A stretch of 64,000 nucleotides of DNA from Clavaria fumosa (Eukaryota; Basidiomycota; Agaricomycetes; Agaricales; Clavariaceae), in the NCBI GenBank assembly GCA_951802425.1, contig OX637804.1, forward strand, positions 2,790,001 through 2,854,000, given 5' to 3'. Under the pieces are notes generated by a model. That model did no database searches and was not told the origin of the DNA. It was given only the letters and a program-made list of their open reading frames with translations. The position numbers and the translations under genes are program-made. Positions within the stretch are counted from its first letter, which is position 1. Each line of letters begins with the position of its first letter. This document shows positions 10,928-22,921 of the stretch, piece after piece.

Positions 10928-10952
10928 CTCACTAAGACTAATCAACTGTTGT

Positions 10953-12640
10953 GGCATTACATATCAGGTAAGATCATAATTATATCCCATGTCCTCATTG
11001 AGATATTCCTTCTTGAAGGTTTTACATATTCCAAAAATAATCAAAATGAGTCATGATGACTCATTTCTTGAGTCGCAGTCATTGGGAATTGTTGGGAAGG
11101 ACCCCACGATCACCCCCAATCACTTCTATGACATTCCACAACTTTCTGCAATGTTCCTGGCCTTGATTGCATCATTATCTTGTTGATACATCCTCTGCTT
11201 CCTCTTATCTCCCCCAGACTAGTCATAATTAAGTGTACTAGCTCTATTTAGCATGTGTTTCAGCTGTATTCTATGCCAGATACATGCTAGTAATACCCTA
11301 GTACAAAGGGAGATGAGGGGAAGGCCAAGGGACTGCACATAAAGGTTGTGGGCACACAGTCCACTCATAAGGATGACCAGTCCATATTTGGTAGTGCGGC
11401 AGTGTTGGCCATCACTGCTGATTGCTGCCCCCACCACCATGGGAACTGGGCCGAACTGCCAGCCCTCAATCGCTTGATTGAGGTCTGATCATGATTGGGA
11501 CTGCCCCACAATGCCAGAGTGGTGCCAAACTCACACCAGCACATTCACAACCCTGTAGCTCAACCGCAAAAGCTCCGCACCACTCGTAAACTCGCGGATA
11601 TGGCCTTATGGACCTTCTCGACACTTTTGTCTGTTCAGCATTTCCCACTTAGAGCCTCCCTTTAGTGCTACTTTATTAATACTGGGATGTAGCCTAAACA
11701 GTAGTAAAACCAGCTTGAGGGAGTAAATAACAGTTATTTCCTTCTGCCTTTATGCATATAAGAGTAACAAGGCAGTGGAAATTCAATGGTAAAGACCATT
11801 TGTTTGTGTGGTTCTTTTTTCCTACTGTAGAGCCATTTCTTTCTGTCCTAGTACCACTTTCCATAGCTTAAGTCATTGGGAGTAAGTCTACATGGGTAAG
11901 TAGTACAGAATAGGCAGAGGACTAAGAGAGAGCATAGGGAATGATTGAAGAGATGCATAAGGTGCTGAACTGCTTGTTCAAGGGCTAGGCACTATAGACC
12001 ATTAAGTACCCTAACAGACACTAGGTGGCAAGGACATCAGACATGAGCAGGGAGGTTTCATGATTATCTGCATTTTATGGGCCACTGGGCCATAGACTGA
12101 CAAGGAGTCGGATTCCCAGGGATGGCCCAACCATGTCTGGCAGGAAACCATGCAGCCATGGCTCAGTCATTCCATTCCACCAGTCAGATGTTCATTGCAA
12201 TTCCATACAACACCAAACAACCAGATCCTCAGAGGGAATTTGGATAAATTGGCTCAGTCATCCCATATTTGGAGGCTACATCCAGAAAAGACAAGTTGTT
12301 GGTTCCTCATCAGTGATGCATGCTGGCGCCTCATTGACAACCACAGTCACTAAGTCACTATGAAACACACCTTGCAAGCCAGTCGCTATGGTCCACAGCA
12401 GGCACCCAGCAATGACACCCCCCCTCAATGTGTGCATGGTTGCCTGATTGTGAACTCAAGAAGCACAGTGGGGGACCTAACACTTAGGAAACATCTGCAT
12501 GAGACCTACATGAAGGGGAACCCCATCATGCAACACATCCAAAACATGCATGAGTTTGCACTCAAGGTTGTTGTTGCTGTCAACAGGATCAGATAAGATG
12601 ATGAATTGACCTTGATCAAGACATCTTCCCAGCAGCACTG
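10953..12640. other. No gene seen; CpG-poor intergenic sequence
   Basis: Unique-looking AT/TG-rich sequence. Open frames are short, unsupported on either strand, and show no domain motif. CpG is scarce and TpG/CpA frequent, as in methylated, aged sequence. Confidence 0.5.
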
Positions 12641-12664
12641 TTAGTCTAGATGCTCCTGCTATCA

Positions 12665-12925
12665 TCAGCAACCACCGCAGGCTCGCGGGGGGAGGCGCAG
12701 GCGCACGGGGGGGGTGCACGTGGGAGGAGCAGGCACGAGGCGCAGGTGCGCAGGGGAGGCGCAGGCGCACATACCCTCACAGGCGTGCAGGCTCTCACAG
12801 GTGCACAGGCTCTCACAGGCGAGGCGCAGGCACACATACCCTCACAGGCGCACAGGCTCTCACAGGCGCGCAGGCTCTCACAGGCGTCGTGCAAGCGTGC
12901 AGGCTCTCACAGAAGCATCATCTCT
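12665..12925. repeat. GC-rich minisatellite (CAGGCTCTCACAGGCGC units)
   Basis: Imperfect units of about 19-20 bp of the type CAGGCTCTCACAGGCGC, preceded by GGGGAGGCGCAGGCGCA units. It is locally CpG-rich inside a CpG-poor neighbourhood. Frames on both strands are repeat artefacts. Confidence 0.85.
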
Positions 12926-13173
12926 TTGTCCTGAGGGCCTTCCGCCTTCCAGATCTTGAAGCAGGATGAAACTAACAGGTTTGTGAGCATGTGACCTTGG
13001 ATGTCAACAAGTGAATGTGGGGCTAGCAACAAGTCCAGGTAAGCTCATGACCTTGAATGCCCTTGATGCCCCCAAGCATGTTGCGAGGATTGGCTAGACC
13101 CCATCACAGGGCATGCTATTGGGTTGATCTAGCAAGTCAAAGCAGAATGCACCGTTCTAGTGAGTTGAAGTGC

Positions 13174-13431
13174 TCACCTTTTCAAGGAGTCTTCAAACAT
13201 CGCCAATCCGAAACGTTTTGAGTGGCCTGTGTTGCGATCCACCATAACAGTGGCATTGACAACTTTTCCATAAGCAGAAAAGAATTCATGCATGGATTCT
13301 GACATCGTGTTGGATGACAGACTGCCGACGAAGTACTGCACATTTCTGAGATGCTCATTTTGGGTATGGTGTTGACATTGTGTTGGATGACAGACTGCTG
13401 ACAAAGTACTGCACACTTCTGAGATGCTCAT
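13174..13431 (-). pseudogene. RRM-domain fragment with internal duplication
   Basis: The minus strand reads a single RNA-recognition motif: RNP2-like QYFVGSLS, helix SESMHEFFSAYGKV, then the degenerate RNP1 SKRFGLAMF, as in Hrp1/Musashi-type hnRNPs. Nothing precedes or follows it that would complete a protein. A segment of about 70 bp containing the RNP2 region is repeated (about 13302-13370 and 13374-13440) in a shifted frame, with C/T differences between copies. Captured gene fragment, not a gene. Confidence 0.6.
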
Positions 13432-13441
13432 TTTGGGTTAA

Positions 13442-13913
13442 GGCCATATGGAAATAAGACGAAGTGACTGGGATGCAAAGGAGGCAGGAAACTACAGAGG
13501 AGATGGATACAATGTCCAACAAAGCTTGAAGGCAGGATGCACTAGAATCACAAGGGCAACAAGCCTGAGGAACTTAAAGAAAGGCAGAGTGCATCAGAGT
13601 CATGAGAGCAGCAAAGAGCCTGAGCACACCAATGAAGAGGAGCAAGAAGGGCAACTCCAAAGGGTCTAGCAACTCCATAACAGAGTGTCTGTCATGTAGA
13701 TTCATGGGAGGGACAAAAACTGAACACCAAGCTAATACTCAGAGTAACCTCTATCTGCTATTAGAACTGCCATTAGAGATGGGGTGTGTGGCATGGACAG
13801 AATATTTCAGCAGGCCTGGCTACATGAAGGTGGAGGCTGCCAACCTGGATAAATGCAGAGGCAGCTTGAGCTGCAGATCCAGGCAGCTGGGGCGCAGAGG
13901 CAGCACAAACTGG
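13442..13913. other. No gene seen
   Basis: CpG-poor sequence with short unsupported frames. It ends at the target duplication AAATC of the next LTR. Confidence 0.4.
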
Positions 13914-13918
13914 AAATC

Positions 13919-15462
13919 TGTTAGGGCCTGTCCCATCTCATAAATAGCACCATAAGTCAATTTGTTGGTGACCAATCCTGAAAACTCACTAAGACCAATC
14001 AACTGTTGAGCACAATTGAGAATACTCAGTCCCAGAAGGTTGCGAAGACATCTGATGAAGTGTACGAACAGAAAAAGACAAGTTGGAAGAGGGGAGGCAT
14101 TGCTGGAAAGGTTGCGGAGTTGGTAGACAAAGTGTAAAGAGGGAAAAAGATGAGTTGAGAGAGGGAAGATGTTGCTGAGAAGGTTGGGAAGTCAACCAAC
14201 AAAGTGTAGAAAGAGAGATAGATGAGTTGGGAGAAACAGATATTGCTGAGAAGGAAGGTCGTGAAGTTGACTTATGAAGTGTAAAGAAGAAAATAGATGA
14301 GATGGGAGAAAGAGATGTTGTCAAAAGGGTCACAAGTGGTTGCAATGATGTCAAGAAGTGAATCAGTGAAGGCAATGACTTTGCCAGCTGATGAGAGAAC
14401 TTGTAGGGTTCGAAGAATCAGTACCAAGATGAAGTACAGGAAATACTTAGGTGCGTGAGTTGTACAAGCACAGAGGATGAGTTTAGAGGAAAGCAGAGTG
14501 TGTCTTGGTGTTGTCAAGGTCACCAAGTGAGACAAGACCTATCATTTGCAGTGGTCCCAAGCTCAAAGGGTGTAATAGCCTCAAGCTTAAACCAAAGTGT
14601 GTCAATATCAAGTCTACAGTACCATATGTACATGTGAGACTTATATATGTGTGTACAGAGAGTGTAACTAATCAGGAAAAGTACAGAGGTCACCAGGCAA
14701 CAAGACTATAGTAGTATGGGGTATGTTTAATTGTAAAGTGACTAGGCACATGTTCTACTAAGGTTGCGAGGGGTTAGAAATGCATAAGTAAGGTCACAAA
14801 GATGACCTGTCATGGGTTGCGACCTGGTTAAATAATCATATATATAGCTATAACTATGGGGGGATCCTCGGATCATAACTATCATAGTTATAGACTACTG
14901 GGGGCAAGAAGGAGAGCATATTTGAAAGGTAAATGCAGCTGACTGTTGGTGGTGCATTTGGGTGTTAAGGTTGCAGTGTCATGAGGTGGGTCACATGGAT
15001 GATGCTAGTGATGCAGGTGACCTTGGGTGGGGGTCATGTGAGTAATGCTGGTAACATGAGTAACACTGGTGGTGTCATAGTGCTGGTAGTGTCAGTAGCA
15101 TCAGTGACACTGGTAGCGCCAGTGACACTGGTAACATATTAGTGCTGGTAGTGGTAGCGCCAGGGGTGCCATGCAGCAAGTCATGTGCTGGCTGAAGAGG
15201 ATGTGCAACAGTGTGTTGTGCATCAAGATGGTGGGTCCGGGTGAAGTATATGCATGGGGTGAGGTGGAGAGAGGCATCGCGAGTATGGCATGGTGGTTGT
15301 GAGTGTCATGTGAATGTGGGGTAGGTTGGAGAGGCTTCTGGAAGGGGATGGCGGGTTCCAGAAGTGTGTAGAGGTGCTTGTGAGGTTGTAGAGGGCCATT
15401 GGGAGGTTCGTAGGTGTTGGTAGAGTTGGCTTGGGCAAAGTAAAAATGAATGGGTCCTGACA
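13919..15462. mobile_element. Solo LTR, family 1 copy 2 (about 1.54 kb) with 5-bp TSD
   Basis: TGTTAGGGCC...GGTCCTGACA, the same LTR family as 5284-6772, bracketed by perfect AAATC duplications (13914-13918 and 15463-15467). This is the signature of LTR-LTR recombination after insertion. Many positions that are CG in copy 1 are TG or CA here, so this copy has lost more CpG. Confidence 0.9.
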
Positions 15463-17334
15463 AAATCCAGGCAACTGAGGTGTTAGAGCGATTAGCCACA
15501 GCTGCAGGAGCACTGGACTGAGGCACACAGTGGGCCAAGGCAGGAGGACCAGGCAGAAATGCCAAGTTTCCACTTCTGGTCCTCCCCTCACTATGCAAAA
15601 CTGTGCAGTGGGGAGCAGCAGAGCTGAGGCTCTGCAGCCACTGGTGCAAGTCTGTGGAAATGGGGAAGCAGCACCCATGTGAGGGGCCTGAGGGACAGGT
15701 TAAATTAGCAATGATATTTATTGAATTACATGAGACCATTCATGTACAGGAGTTGAGGGGCCACAGCCACAGAAGGGCAAAGTGAGGAGCAGTGGCCATG
15801 TTCTGGGGCTGAGGAGCAGCATCTGAATGCAGGATCTCAGGGACCCAGCCACAGCTGCATGTGAGTCCACAGAGAGGGAAGAAGCCTCAAGTGCAGGGCA
15901 TCCCCACACAGGAGCCAGGGACTGTGGCTGCAGCCAGGCACAATATCACAGCAACAGATGCTCACACAGAGAGAAAGCAGCACCCAGCTTGGGTGAGGGA
16001 CCACAGCTGCAGCTGGACACAAGTCCACAGAGTGGGAGCTGCATCTGAGCATAGGAGCTGAGGGACCGCAGCCCCAGCCAGGTGCAAGACCACAGAGAGA
16101 GTGGCATCTGCACATGGGAGCCGAGGGAGAGGGGAGCCAAGGGAGAGGGGAGCTGAGGGGGCAACCCATGGCTGCAGCTGGGCAGAGGACTCAAGGGGCT
16201 GCAGCTGACACTGGGCACAAGTCTGTGAAGCTGAGGCTGGGCATAAGCCCACAACATGGGGAACATCAGCTGAAGGAGTGTAGCAACAGCTGCACACAAG
16301 TCTGGCCAAGAGGGTCAGATGGAGTCATGTATATGATGTAGAGACCCAGGCACAGGACCTGAGGGGCAACAGCTGGGCTGAGCACTCGGGCCAGGTGCTA
16401 GGCCACAGATCCATAGCTGGACCCACAGAGTGGTGGTGGGGGGGCAGCACTTGAGCACAGGAGCTGAAAGACCACAGTTGCAGCCAGGCACAAGTGTGGG
16501 AGGTGACGTCCATGCATGGGAGCAGAGCCTGCTGGCCAGGAGGACCAATGGTGTGCATATGCAATGCCTGCTGGCCAACAGGGTTGGTGGGGACACATGC
16601 AATTTGAGAGATCCCAGCACAGGACCTGAGGGGCCACAGCTGAGGCTGGGCACAATCCCACAGAGTGGGGAGCAGCATCTGCATGCAGAGCTGAACCACA
16701 GCTGCAGCAGGCACAAGACCCTAGAGTGGGGGCAGGGCCTGCTGGCCAAGAGGAACAACGGCAGGCTCATGCAGTGCCTGCTGGCCAGGAGGAACAATGG
16801 CAGGCTCACACAGTGCCTGCTGGCCAAGAGGATTGGCAAAACGGGTGCCCAAGCACCTGACAGGAATGATAGTGGGGCCTAGCACCATGCATCAGACTCA
16901 GACAATGGAGGGTCGAGGTCCAGAGCCCCCTGTATCTACCTCTGGGTTCACTGGACCATCTGAACCTGGACCCAGCAAATAGACAAAGGTGGTACTCAAC
17001 TGCACACAGGATCTTGCCAGGGGCTGGCATGGCGGAGAGAACTGGAGGGCATCACTGAGAGGAAGGAGGAGGGAATAGAAGGCAAGGGTCTTTCCAGAGC
17101 TGTAGGTATCTTGGAGGCCCCAGGGCCATCCTAAGACACCCTGTGTGACACCCTGCCTGGAGGACCACGGCAGGGCCCAGCAGGATGTAGACACAGACAC
17201 AAAATTGGCTGCTCCAGTACCCCCTCCTTCAGAGGGGGATCCAAATAAGCAAATCCAGAGGGACCAGGGTTTCAAGTCCCAAGAGGACTGTGCCTGAGGG
17301 ATGGAGTCACAAGGAGCCACCTCACATTTCATCA
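15463..17334. repeat. GC-rich minisatellite field
   Basis: From about 15780 to 16330, degenerate units of the kind GAGGGACCACAGCTGCAGC followed by ACACAAGTCCACAGAGTGGG recur. From about 16520 to 16840 there are about five units of TGCCTGCTGGCCAAGAGGA followed by ACAATGGCAGGCTCA. Long open frames exist in all six frames because stops are rare in the unit, and none has coherent composition. From 16870 to 17334 I see no feature. CpG is scarce throughout despite high G+C. Confidence 0.7.
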
Positions 17335-20055
17335 GTATATTCACATGAATCTGCCATGGACCTTAAGAAATACAATTTTCTTTCCACATTTCAGCAGTAT
17401 TTCTTGTCCACATGGATGACATTGTTATGCCTTCCTGTCTCCACTACCAACTAAGGGCCTTCTTCTTCCATTCCATCTAGCATCCATTCAAGCCCTCATC
17501 CATCTGAGGTGCTCCCTGTTGCCCCTGTAGCATCATCAGATAGTCACCCATGTACCAGCATACCATTGCCCTTGTATGATTGTCTGCTCTCCTGTCTCTT
17601 CCCCATTCTCTTCATTCAGCAATTGTGTCTCCCCCATGTGTTGATAGCTGTGGGCCACACACTTTGATACACATGCTTTCAAGCTTTGACACAAACTCAA
17701 CTCATAACTTAATTGACTCTGTGAGATGGGGCATCCAGGACACCAACTTTGACATTCACATCTAGTCAACTTTGTGTGTCATGTGGGCATGGCAGTCCTG
17801 GACACCCACCTTGAGGTACACATTGAGTCAACTTACTTTGTACATTATGAGAGATGTGGGTGTCCTGGTCCTCCTGGCATGGCTTACCTGTATCTGTATG
17901 ATGTCCCAGCCTGCATCACATTGGATCTTGGTAGGTATGTAGGACCTAGGTTTGGCATGCTAAGAGTGAGTAGCACAGGTGGTGTAAGTAGGATGGAGGG
18001 GTGGACAGTGTGAGTGGAGTGGGTGGGTGGCACAGGCAAGGTGAGTAAGGCAGTTGGCACAAGTGAGGAGGTGCAAGTGAGGCAAGCCATGTGGTGTAGC
18101 ACCAATGAGGTGAGTGGGCTGCTCATGTTCATCAGTCATTGCTTATGTGTGCCATACAGTGCCTAGGCTATGTCCATGCTGCTCATAGCAACCCACCTCC
18201 AGACCCTGTTCTTTTTTCCCTTCCCCAGGTAGTCCAGCACAATGCAGTTCTGCCTCCTCCCCTTCCTTGCCATGTGCTATCCACTCTATGCTGCTTGTCT
18301 TGTTCTTCTGTCTGGGAGTCATGTGATTAACATAGACCCATGCTATTCACTTGGCTTATTTCATCTATGGCCTTATGGCCTCTGTCCATGTAAGATTGGT
18401 TTGTTGAGACCAGAGATCCCTGAGTCACAAGTGCATTAGAACCCTGTTTATAGCAGTAGTCATGCAGTCATGGTGACAGTAGTGGGATAGATGTGGCTGG
18501 TTAGCTAAGTATACAAGGAAACCCCTTCACCCCTATGGTTGACCCTTACAGTGCACCAATATTATCAATTGCCCTTACCATGCAATGGCAGTGAATGTCA
18601 AGATACCTCCAACCCAATAATAGCCTTAGTGGCATCAGGGAATTGGGAAAGGGACATACACAAGTACCAAAAGCATATGCCACCAGGTCATATACAGGTC
18701 ATATGCAGGTCATATGCTTTTGGTACTTGTGTATGTCCCTTTCCCAATTCCCTGATGCCACTAAGGCTATTATTGGGTTGGAGGTATCTTGACATTCACT
18801 GCCATTGCATGGTAAGGGCAATTGATAATATTGGTGCACTGTAAGGGTCAACCATAGGGGTGAAGGGGTTTCCTTGTATACTTAGCTAACCAGCCACATC
18901 TATCCCACTACTGTCACCATGACTGCATGACTACTGCTATAAACAGGGTTCTAATGCACTTGTGACTCAGGGATCTCTGGTCTCAACAAACCAATCTTAC
19001 ATGGACAGAGGCCATAAGGCCATAGATGAAATAAGCCAAGTGAATAGCATGGGTCTATGTTAATCACATGACTCCCAGACAGAAGAACAAGACAAGCAGC
19101 ATAGAGTGGATAGCACATGGCAAGGAAGGGGAGGAGGCAGAACTGCATTGTGCTGGACTACCTGGGGAAGGGAAAAAAGAACAGGGTCTGGAGGTGGGTT
19201 GCTATGAGCAGCATGGACATAGCCTAGGCACTGTATGGCACACATAAGCAATGACTGATGAACATGAGCAGCCCACTCACCTCATTGGTGCTACACCACA
19301 TGGCTTGCCTCACTTGCACCTCCTCACTTGTGCCAACTGCCTTACTCACCTTGCCTGTGCCACCCACCCACTCCACTCACACTGTCCACCCCTCCATCCT
19401 ACTTACACCACCTGTGCTACTCACTCTTAGCATGCCAAACCTAGGTCCTACATACCTACCAAGATCCAATGTGATGCAGGCTGGGACATCATACAGATAC
19501 AGGTAAGCCATGCCAGGAGGACCAGGACACCCACATCTCTCATAATGTACAAAGTAAGTTGACTCAATGTGTACCTCAAGGTGGGTGTCCAGGACTGCCA
19601 TGCCCACATGACACACAAAGTTGACTAGATGTGAATGTCAAAGTTGGTGTCCTGGATGCCCCATCTCACAGAGTCAATTAAGTTATGAGTTGAGTTTGTG
19701 TCAAAGCTTGAAAGCATGTGTATCAAAGTGTGTGGCCCACAGCTATCAACACATGGGGGAGACACAATTGCTGAATGAAGAGAATGGGGAAGAGACAGGA
19801 GAGCAGACAATCATACAAGGGCAATGGTATGCTGGTACATGGGTGACTATCTGATGATGCTACAGGGGCAACAGGGAGCACCTCAGATGGATGAGGGCTT
19901 GAATGGATGCTAGATGGAATGGAAGAAGAAGGCCCTTAGTTGGTAGTGGAGACAGGAAGGCATAACAATGTCATCCATGTGGACAAGAAATACTGCTGAA
20001 ATGTGGAAAGAAAATTGTATTTCTTAAGGTCCATGGCAGATTCATGTGAATATAC
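17335..20055. repeat. Large near-perfect palindrome: 1345-bp arms, 31-bp loop
   Basis: Positions x and 37390-x are complementary from 17335/20055 inward to 18679/18711, leaving a 31-base spacer (18680-18710). Every segment I compared is identical, including each short open frame and its mirror image. Outside the ends the flanks differ at once and no target duplication is evident. The arms contain no CpG that I can find, despite moderate G+C. Short frames inside do not resemble known proteins. It could be a foldback-type element, a break-induced inverted duplication, or an assembly or library artefact. Confidence 0.9.
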
Positions 20056-20106
20056 AATATGGGTGAAGGATGATCAGCAGGGGATGCACATGGGTCGATG
20101 ATCTGA

Positions 20107-21233
20107 GGTGTTGTTGAAGGGATTTTTATTGTTTTTTAATGTTTTTCATAATTTTTTAGTTGTGTTTAATGGTTTTTAATAGTTTTTAATGATTTTAGAG
20201 TGCATACACAAGGTTTGGGAGGTGTTGTTGAAGGGATTTTTATTGTTTTTTAATGTTTTTCATAATTTTTTAGTTGTGTTTAATGGTTTTTAATAGTTTT
20301 TAATGATTTTAGAGTGCATACACAAGGTTTGGGAGGTGTTGTTGAAGGGATTTTTATTGTTTTTTAATGTTTTTCATAATTTTTTAGTTGTGTTTAATGG
20401 TTTTTAATAGTTTTTAATGATTTTAGAGTGCATACACAAGGTTCGGGAGGTGTTGTTGAAGGGATTTTTATTGTTTTTTAATGTTTTTCATAATTTTTTA
20501 GTTGTGTTTAATGGTTTTTAATAGTTTTTAATGATTTTAGAGTGCATACACAAGGTTCGGGAGGTGTTGTTGAAGGGATTTTTATTGTTTTTTAATGTTT
20601 TTCATAATTTTTTAGTTGTGTTTAATGGTTTTTAATAGTTTTTAATGATTTTAGAGTGCATACACAAGGTTCGGGAGGTGTTGTTGAAGGGATTTTTATT
20701 GTTTTTTAATGTTTTTCATAATTTTTTAGTTGTGTTTAATGGTTTTTAATAGTTTTTAATGATTTTAGAGTGCATACACAAGGTTCGGGAGGTGTTGTTG
20801 AAGGGATTTTTATTGTTTTTTAATGTTTTTCATAATTTTTTAGTTGTGTTTAATGGTTTTTAATAGTTTTTAATGATTTTAGAGTGCATACACAAGGTTC
20901 GGGAGGTGTTGTTGAAGGGATTTTTATTGTTTTTTAATGTTTTTCATAATTTTTTAGTTGTGTTTAATGGTTTTTAATAGTTTTTAATGATTTTAGAGTG
21001 CATACACAAGGTTCGGGAGGTGTTGTTGAAGGGATTTTTATTGTTTTTTAATGTTTTTCATAATTTTTTAGTTGTGTTTAATGGTTTTTAATAGTTTTTA
21101 ATGATTTTAGAGTGCATACACAAGGTTCGGGAGGTGTTGTTGAAGGGATTTTTATTGTTTTTTAATGTTTTTCATAATTTTTTAGTTGTGTTTAATGGTT
21201 TTTAATAGTTTTTAATGATTTTAGAGTGCATAC
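20107..21233. repeat. 114-bp AT-rich satellite, about 9.9 copies
   Basis: The unit starts GGTGTTGTTGAAGGG and recurs at 20107, 20221, 20335, 20449 and so on every 114 bp. It is rich in TTTTTAAT and TAGTTTTTAATGATT blocks. Copies are nearly identical; the first two repeat junctions read GGTTTGGG and later ones GGTTCGGG, a single C/T change suggesting spread from one side. The array ends at GCATAC followed by an abrupt switch to CpG-rich sequence. Confidence 0.97.
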
Positions 21234-21927
21234 TAAGAGGGGAACGAGGACGCGGTTGGGCCATGCGCGTCCCGCACCGCCACTTCACCGCCACCGCCCC
21301 AGCCCTGCACCGCCACCGCTCTCGCCGAGCACCACCCCCGCCGTCAGCCCTGTACCGCCGCTATCCCTCTCCCCCTTTGGTGAGCACCGCCACCGCTCTT
21401 GTCGGTGGACCCCCCACATGCGCCGGGTACCTACATCTCAGGATGCGAAAAGCGACGATGGCGTCAAAGTTAGGTGATGGTGGGTCAGGTAGTAGCACAC
21501 GCGCAACGGTAGCGTCGAAGTGCCAGTAGAAGCGATGGCGCGGCCCATGACGGCGGAGGGCGGCCGTCGTAACAGCGGCCATGCCGCCAGGGCCGGTTTC
21601 GCAGCCCATGGTCACGGCGGTAGCGGTAATAAAAGCGATGATAGCGTCGAGGCGCGATGGCGCAGTTCACGATTGTGGGGGGGGGTGGCGGTAGCGAAGG
21701 CGATACTACCGTTGGGGCCCGGTCACAAAATTTACCATAGCGGCAGCCCCGAATGTGATGCCAACTCCTGGACTAACAACACCGAAAGCGGCGAGAGATC
21801 ACCATGTACATGCCATGAATACTCCCTACTCTTCATTTGCCATTTAGAGTGGAGCTCGCAGCCATTTGGGATTGCGAAACCGACCCCACATCGCCTCACG
21901 TGACTTCGCCGTGTCACCAAATTTGTG
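21234..21927. other. CpG-rich boundary segment, no gene assigned
   Basis: Immediately after the satellite the sequence becomes rich in CG (CCGCCACCG and GGCGGTAGCGG repeats). Open frames on both strands are Arg/Pro/His-rich and unsupported. From about 21780 the sequence becomes ordinary intergenic DNA. Confidence 0.4.
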
Positions 21928-22566
21928 GTATTTTATTCGAGCACTCCTCGAGTACGAGTGCAAGGCCGTCACGTGATTGACATGCGGTACGCTGTATAAA
22001 ATGTCAAGCCGCGAGATTGGGGCAGCGGTTTCGGCATTAGACAAGACTCGCAGCGGGATAGCGAAACCGACCCGTTCGATATCCATATCACGTGATTGAC
22101 ATTTGCGGTATTTCATTCGAGCATTCCTCGAGTACGAGTGCAAGGCCGTCACGTGATTGACATGCAGTACACTGTAGAAAAGGTCAAGCCCCGAGATTGG
22201 GACAGCGGTTTCGGCATTAGACAAGATTCGCAGCGGGATAGCGAAACCGACTTTAAAGTCGCTTCACATGACTCAAGTATCTTACCTAATCTGGGTCGCT
22301 CGATACTCATACCACGTGATTGATATTTGGGGCATTTGATTCGAGCATTCCTCGAGTACGAGTGCAAGGCCGTCACGTGATTGACATGCGGTACGCTGTA
22401 CAAAATGTCAAGCCCCGAGATAGGGACAGTGGTTTCGGAATTAGACAAGACTCGCAGCGGGATTGCGAAACCGACTCCCACGTCGATTCACGTGACTTAA
22501 GTCCATTACTTAATTCGGGTCGTTCGACTCGAGCATTCCTCGAGTCCATATACTGATATCACGTGA
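21928..22566. repeat. Direct repeats of about 180-225 bp carrying CTCGAG-N5-CTCGAG and CACGTG
   Basis: Four related units. Each includes (C/T)TCGAG-CA(T/C)TC-CTCGAG (21936, 22116, 22340 and 22528), GTACGAGTGCAAGGCCGTCA, CACGTGATTGACATG, a segment GACAGCGGTTTCGGCATTAG and AGCGGGATAGCGAAACCGAC. The same boxes recur singly at 27830, 40469 and 56629. They are better read as a regulatory or structural module than as coding sequence. Confidence 0.8.
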
Positions 22567-22872
22567 TTCAGTTGTCGCCTGTTCCACAGGGTTTGACGTC
22601 GCGAGGAGGCAGCAAAGGCACATACAGTCGACTTGGGGACTGCAAGCAAAACAGGCATAGCTGACGCAGCACACCATGAGGAGAAGCGGGTGATACCGCG
22701 CTTGTAGAGTAGCCGCGTTGAGGGAACCCACGCAGGAGTGATTGCAAACGTGACAGAATCTGGTTCGCACCCTTGCAGCTGCCTTCCTCCAGCTGCGTGT
22801 GGAGGAATTGAGGTGTTGCGAATCGTGACCATCTTGGTCGTTTTCCTCCAGGAACTCGTAGCAGAAAGCCAT
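22510..22872 (-). CDS. Possible small Cys-rich protein (120 aa), uncertain
   Basis: Open frame with a true ATG only 49 bp downstream of the stop of the neighbouring gene A on the same strand. It has twelve cysteines, several paired (CHVCNHSC, CC, CFAC, DCMCLCC), and no signal peptide or membrane segment. I recognise no family. The last part overlaps the CTCGAG module at 22528-22544, which argues against it. It could be a small zinc-binding protein, an unannotated terminal exon, or chance. Confidence 0.3.
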   Translation of the reverse strand: MAFCYEFLEENDQDGHDSQHLNSSTRSWRKAAARVRTRFCHVCNHSCVGSLNAATLQARYHPLLLMVCCVSYACFACSPQVDCMCLCCLLATSNPVEQATTESRDISIWTRGMLESNDPN

Positions 22873-22921
22873 AACAAATTATACTGGAAAGCGCTGCAAC
22901 TACGCTACCGGGACGTCCGTC

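Noticed and set aside
12477..12959. Several Cys/Arg/His-rich frames on both strands
   Set aside because: Products of the CAGGCTCTCACAGGC minisatellite.
15101..16882. Many overlapping 60-212 aa frames in all directions
   Set aside because: The 5' ones lie inside a solo LTR; the others come from GC-rich tandem repeats with few stop codons.
17536..19854. Mirror-image pairs of 60-101 aa frames
   Set aside because: Identical because of the palindrome; no domain, and CpG loss argues for non-coding history.
20107..21233. CRISPR-like regular spacing
   Set aside because: The whole 114-bp unit is repeated with no unique spacers, and the organism is a eukaryote.
21215..21903. Arg/Pro/His-rich frames after the 114-bp satellite
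   Set aside because: They follow CCGCCACCG-type repeats; some start inside the satellite.
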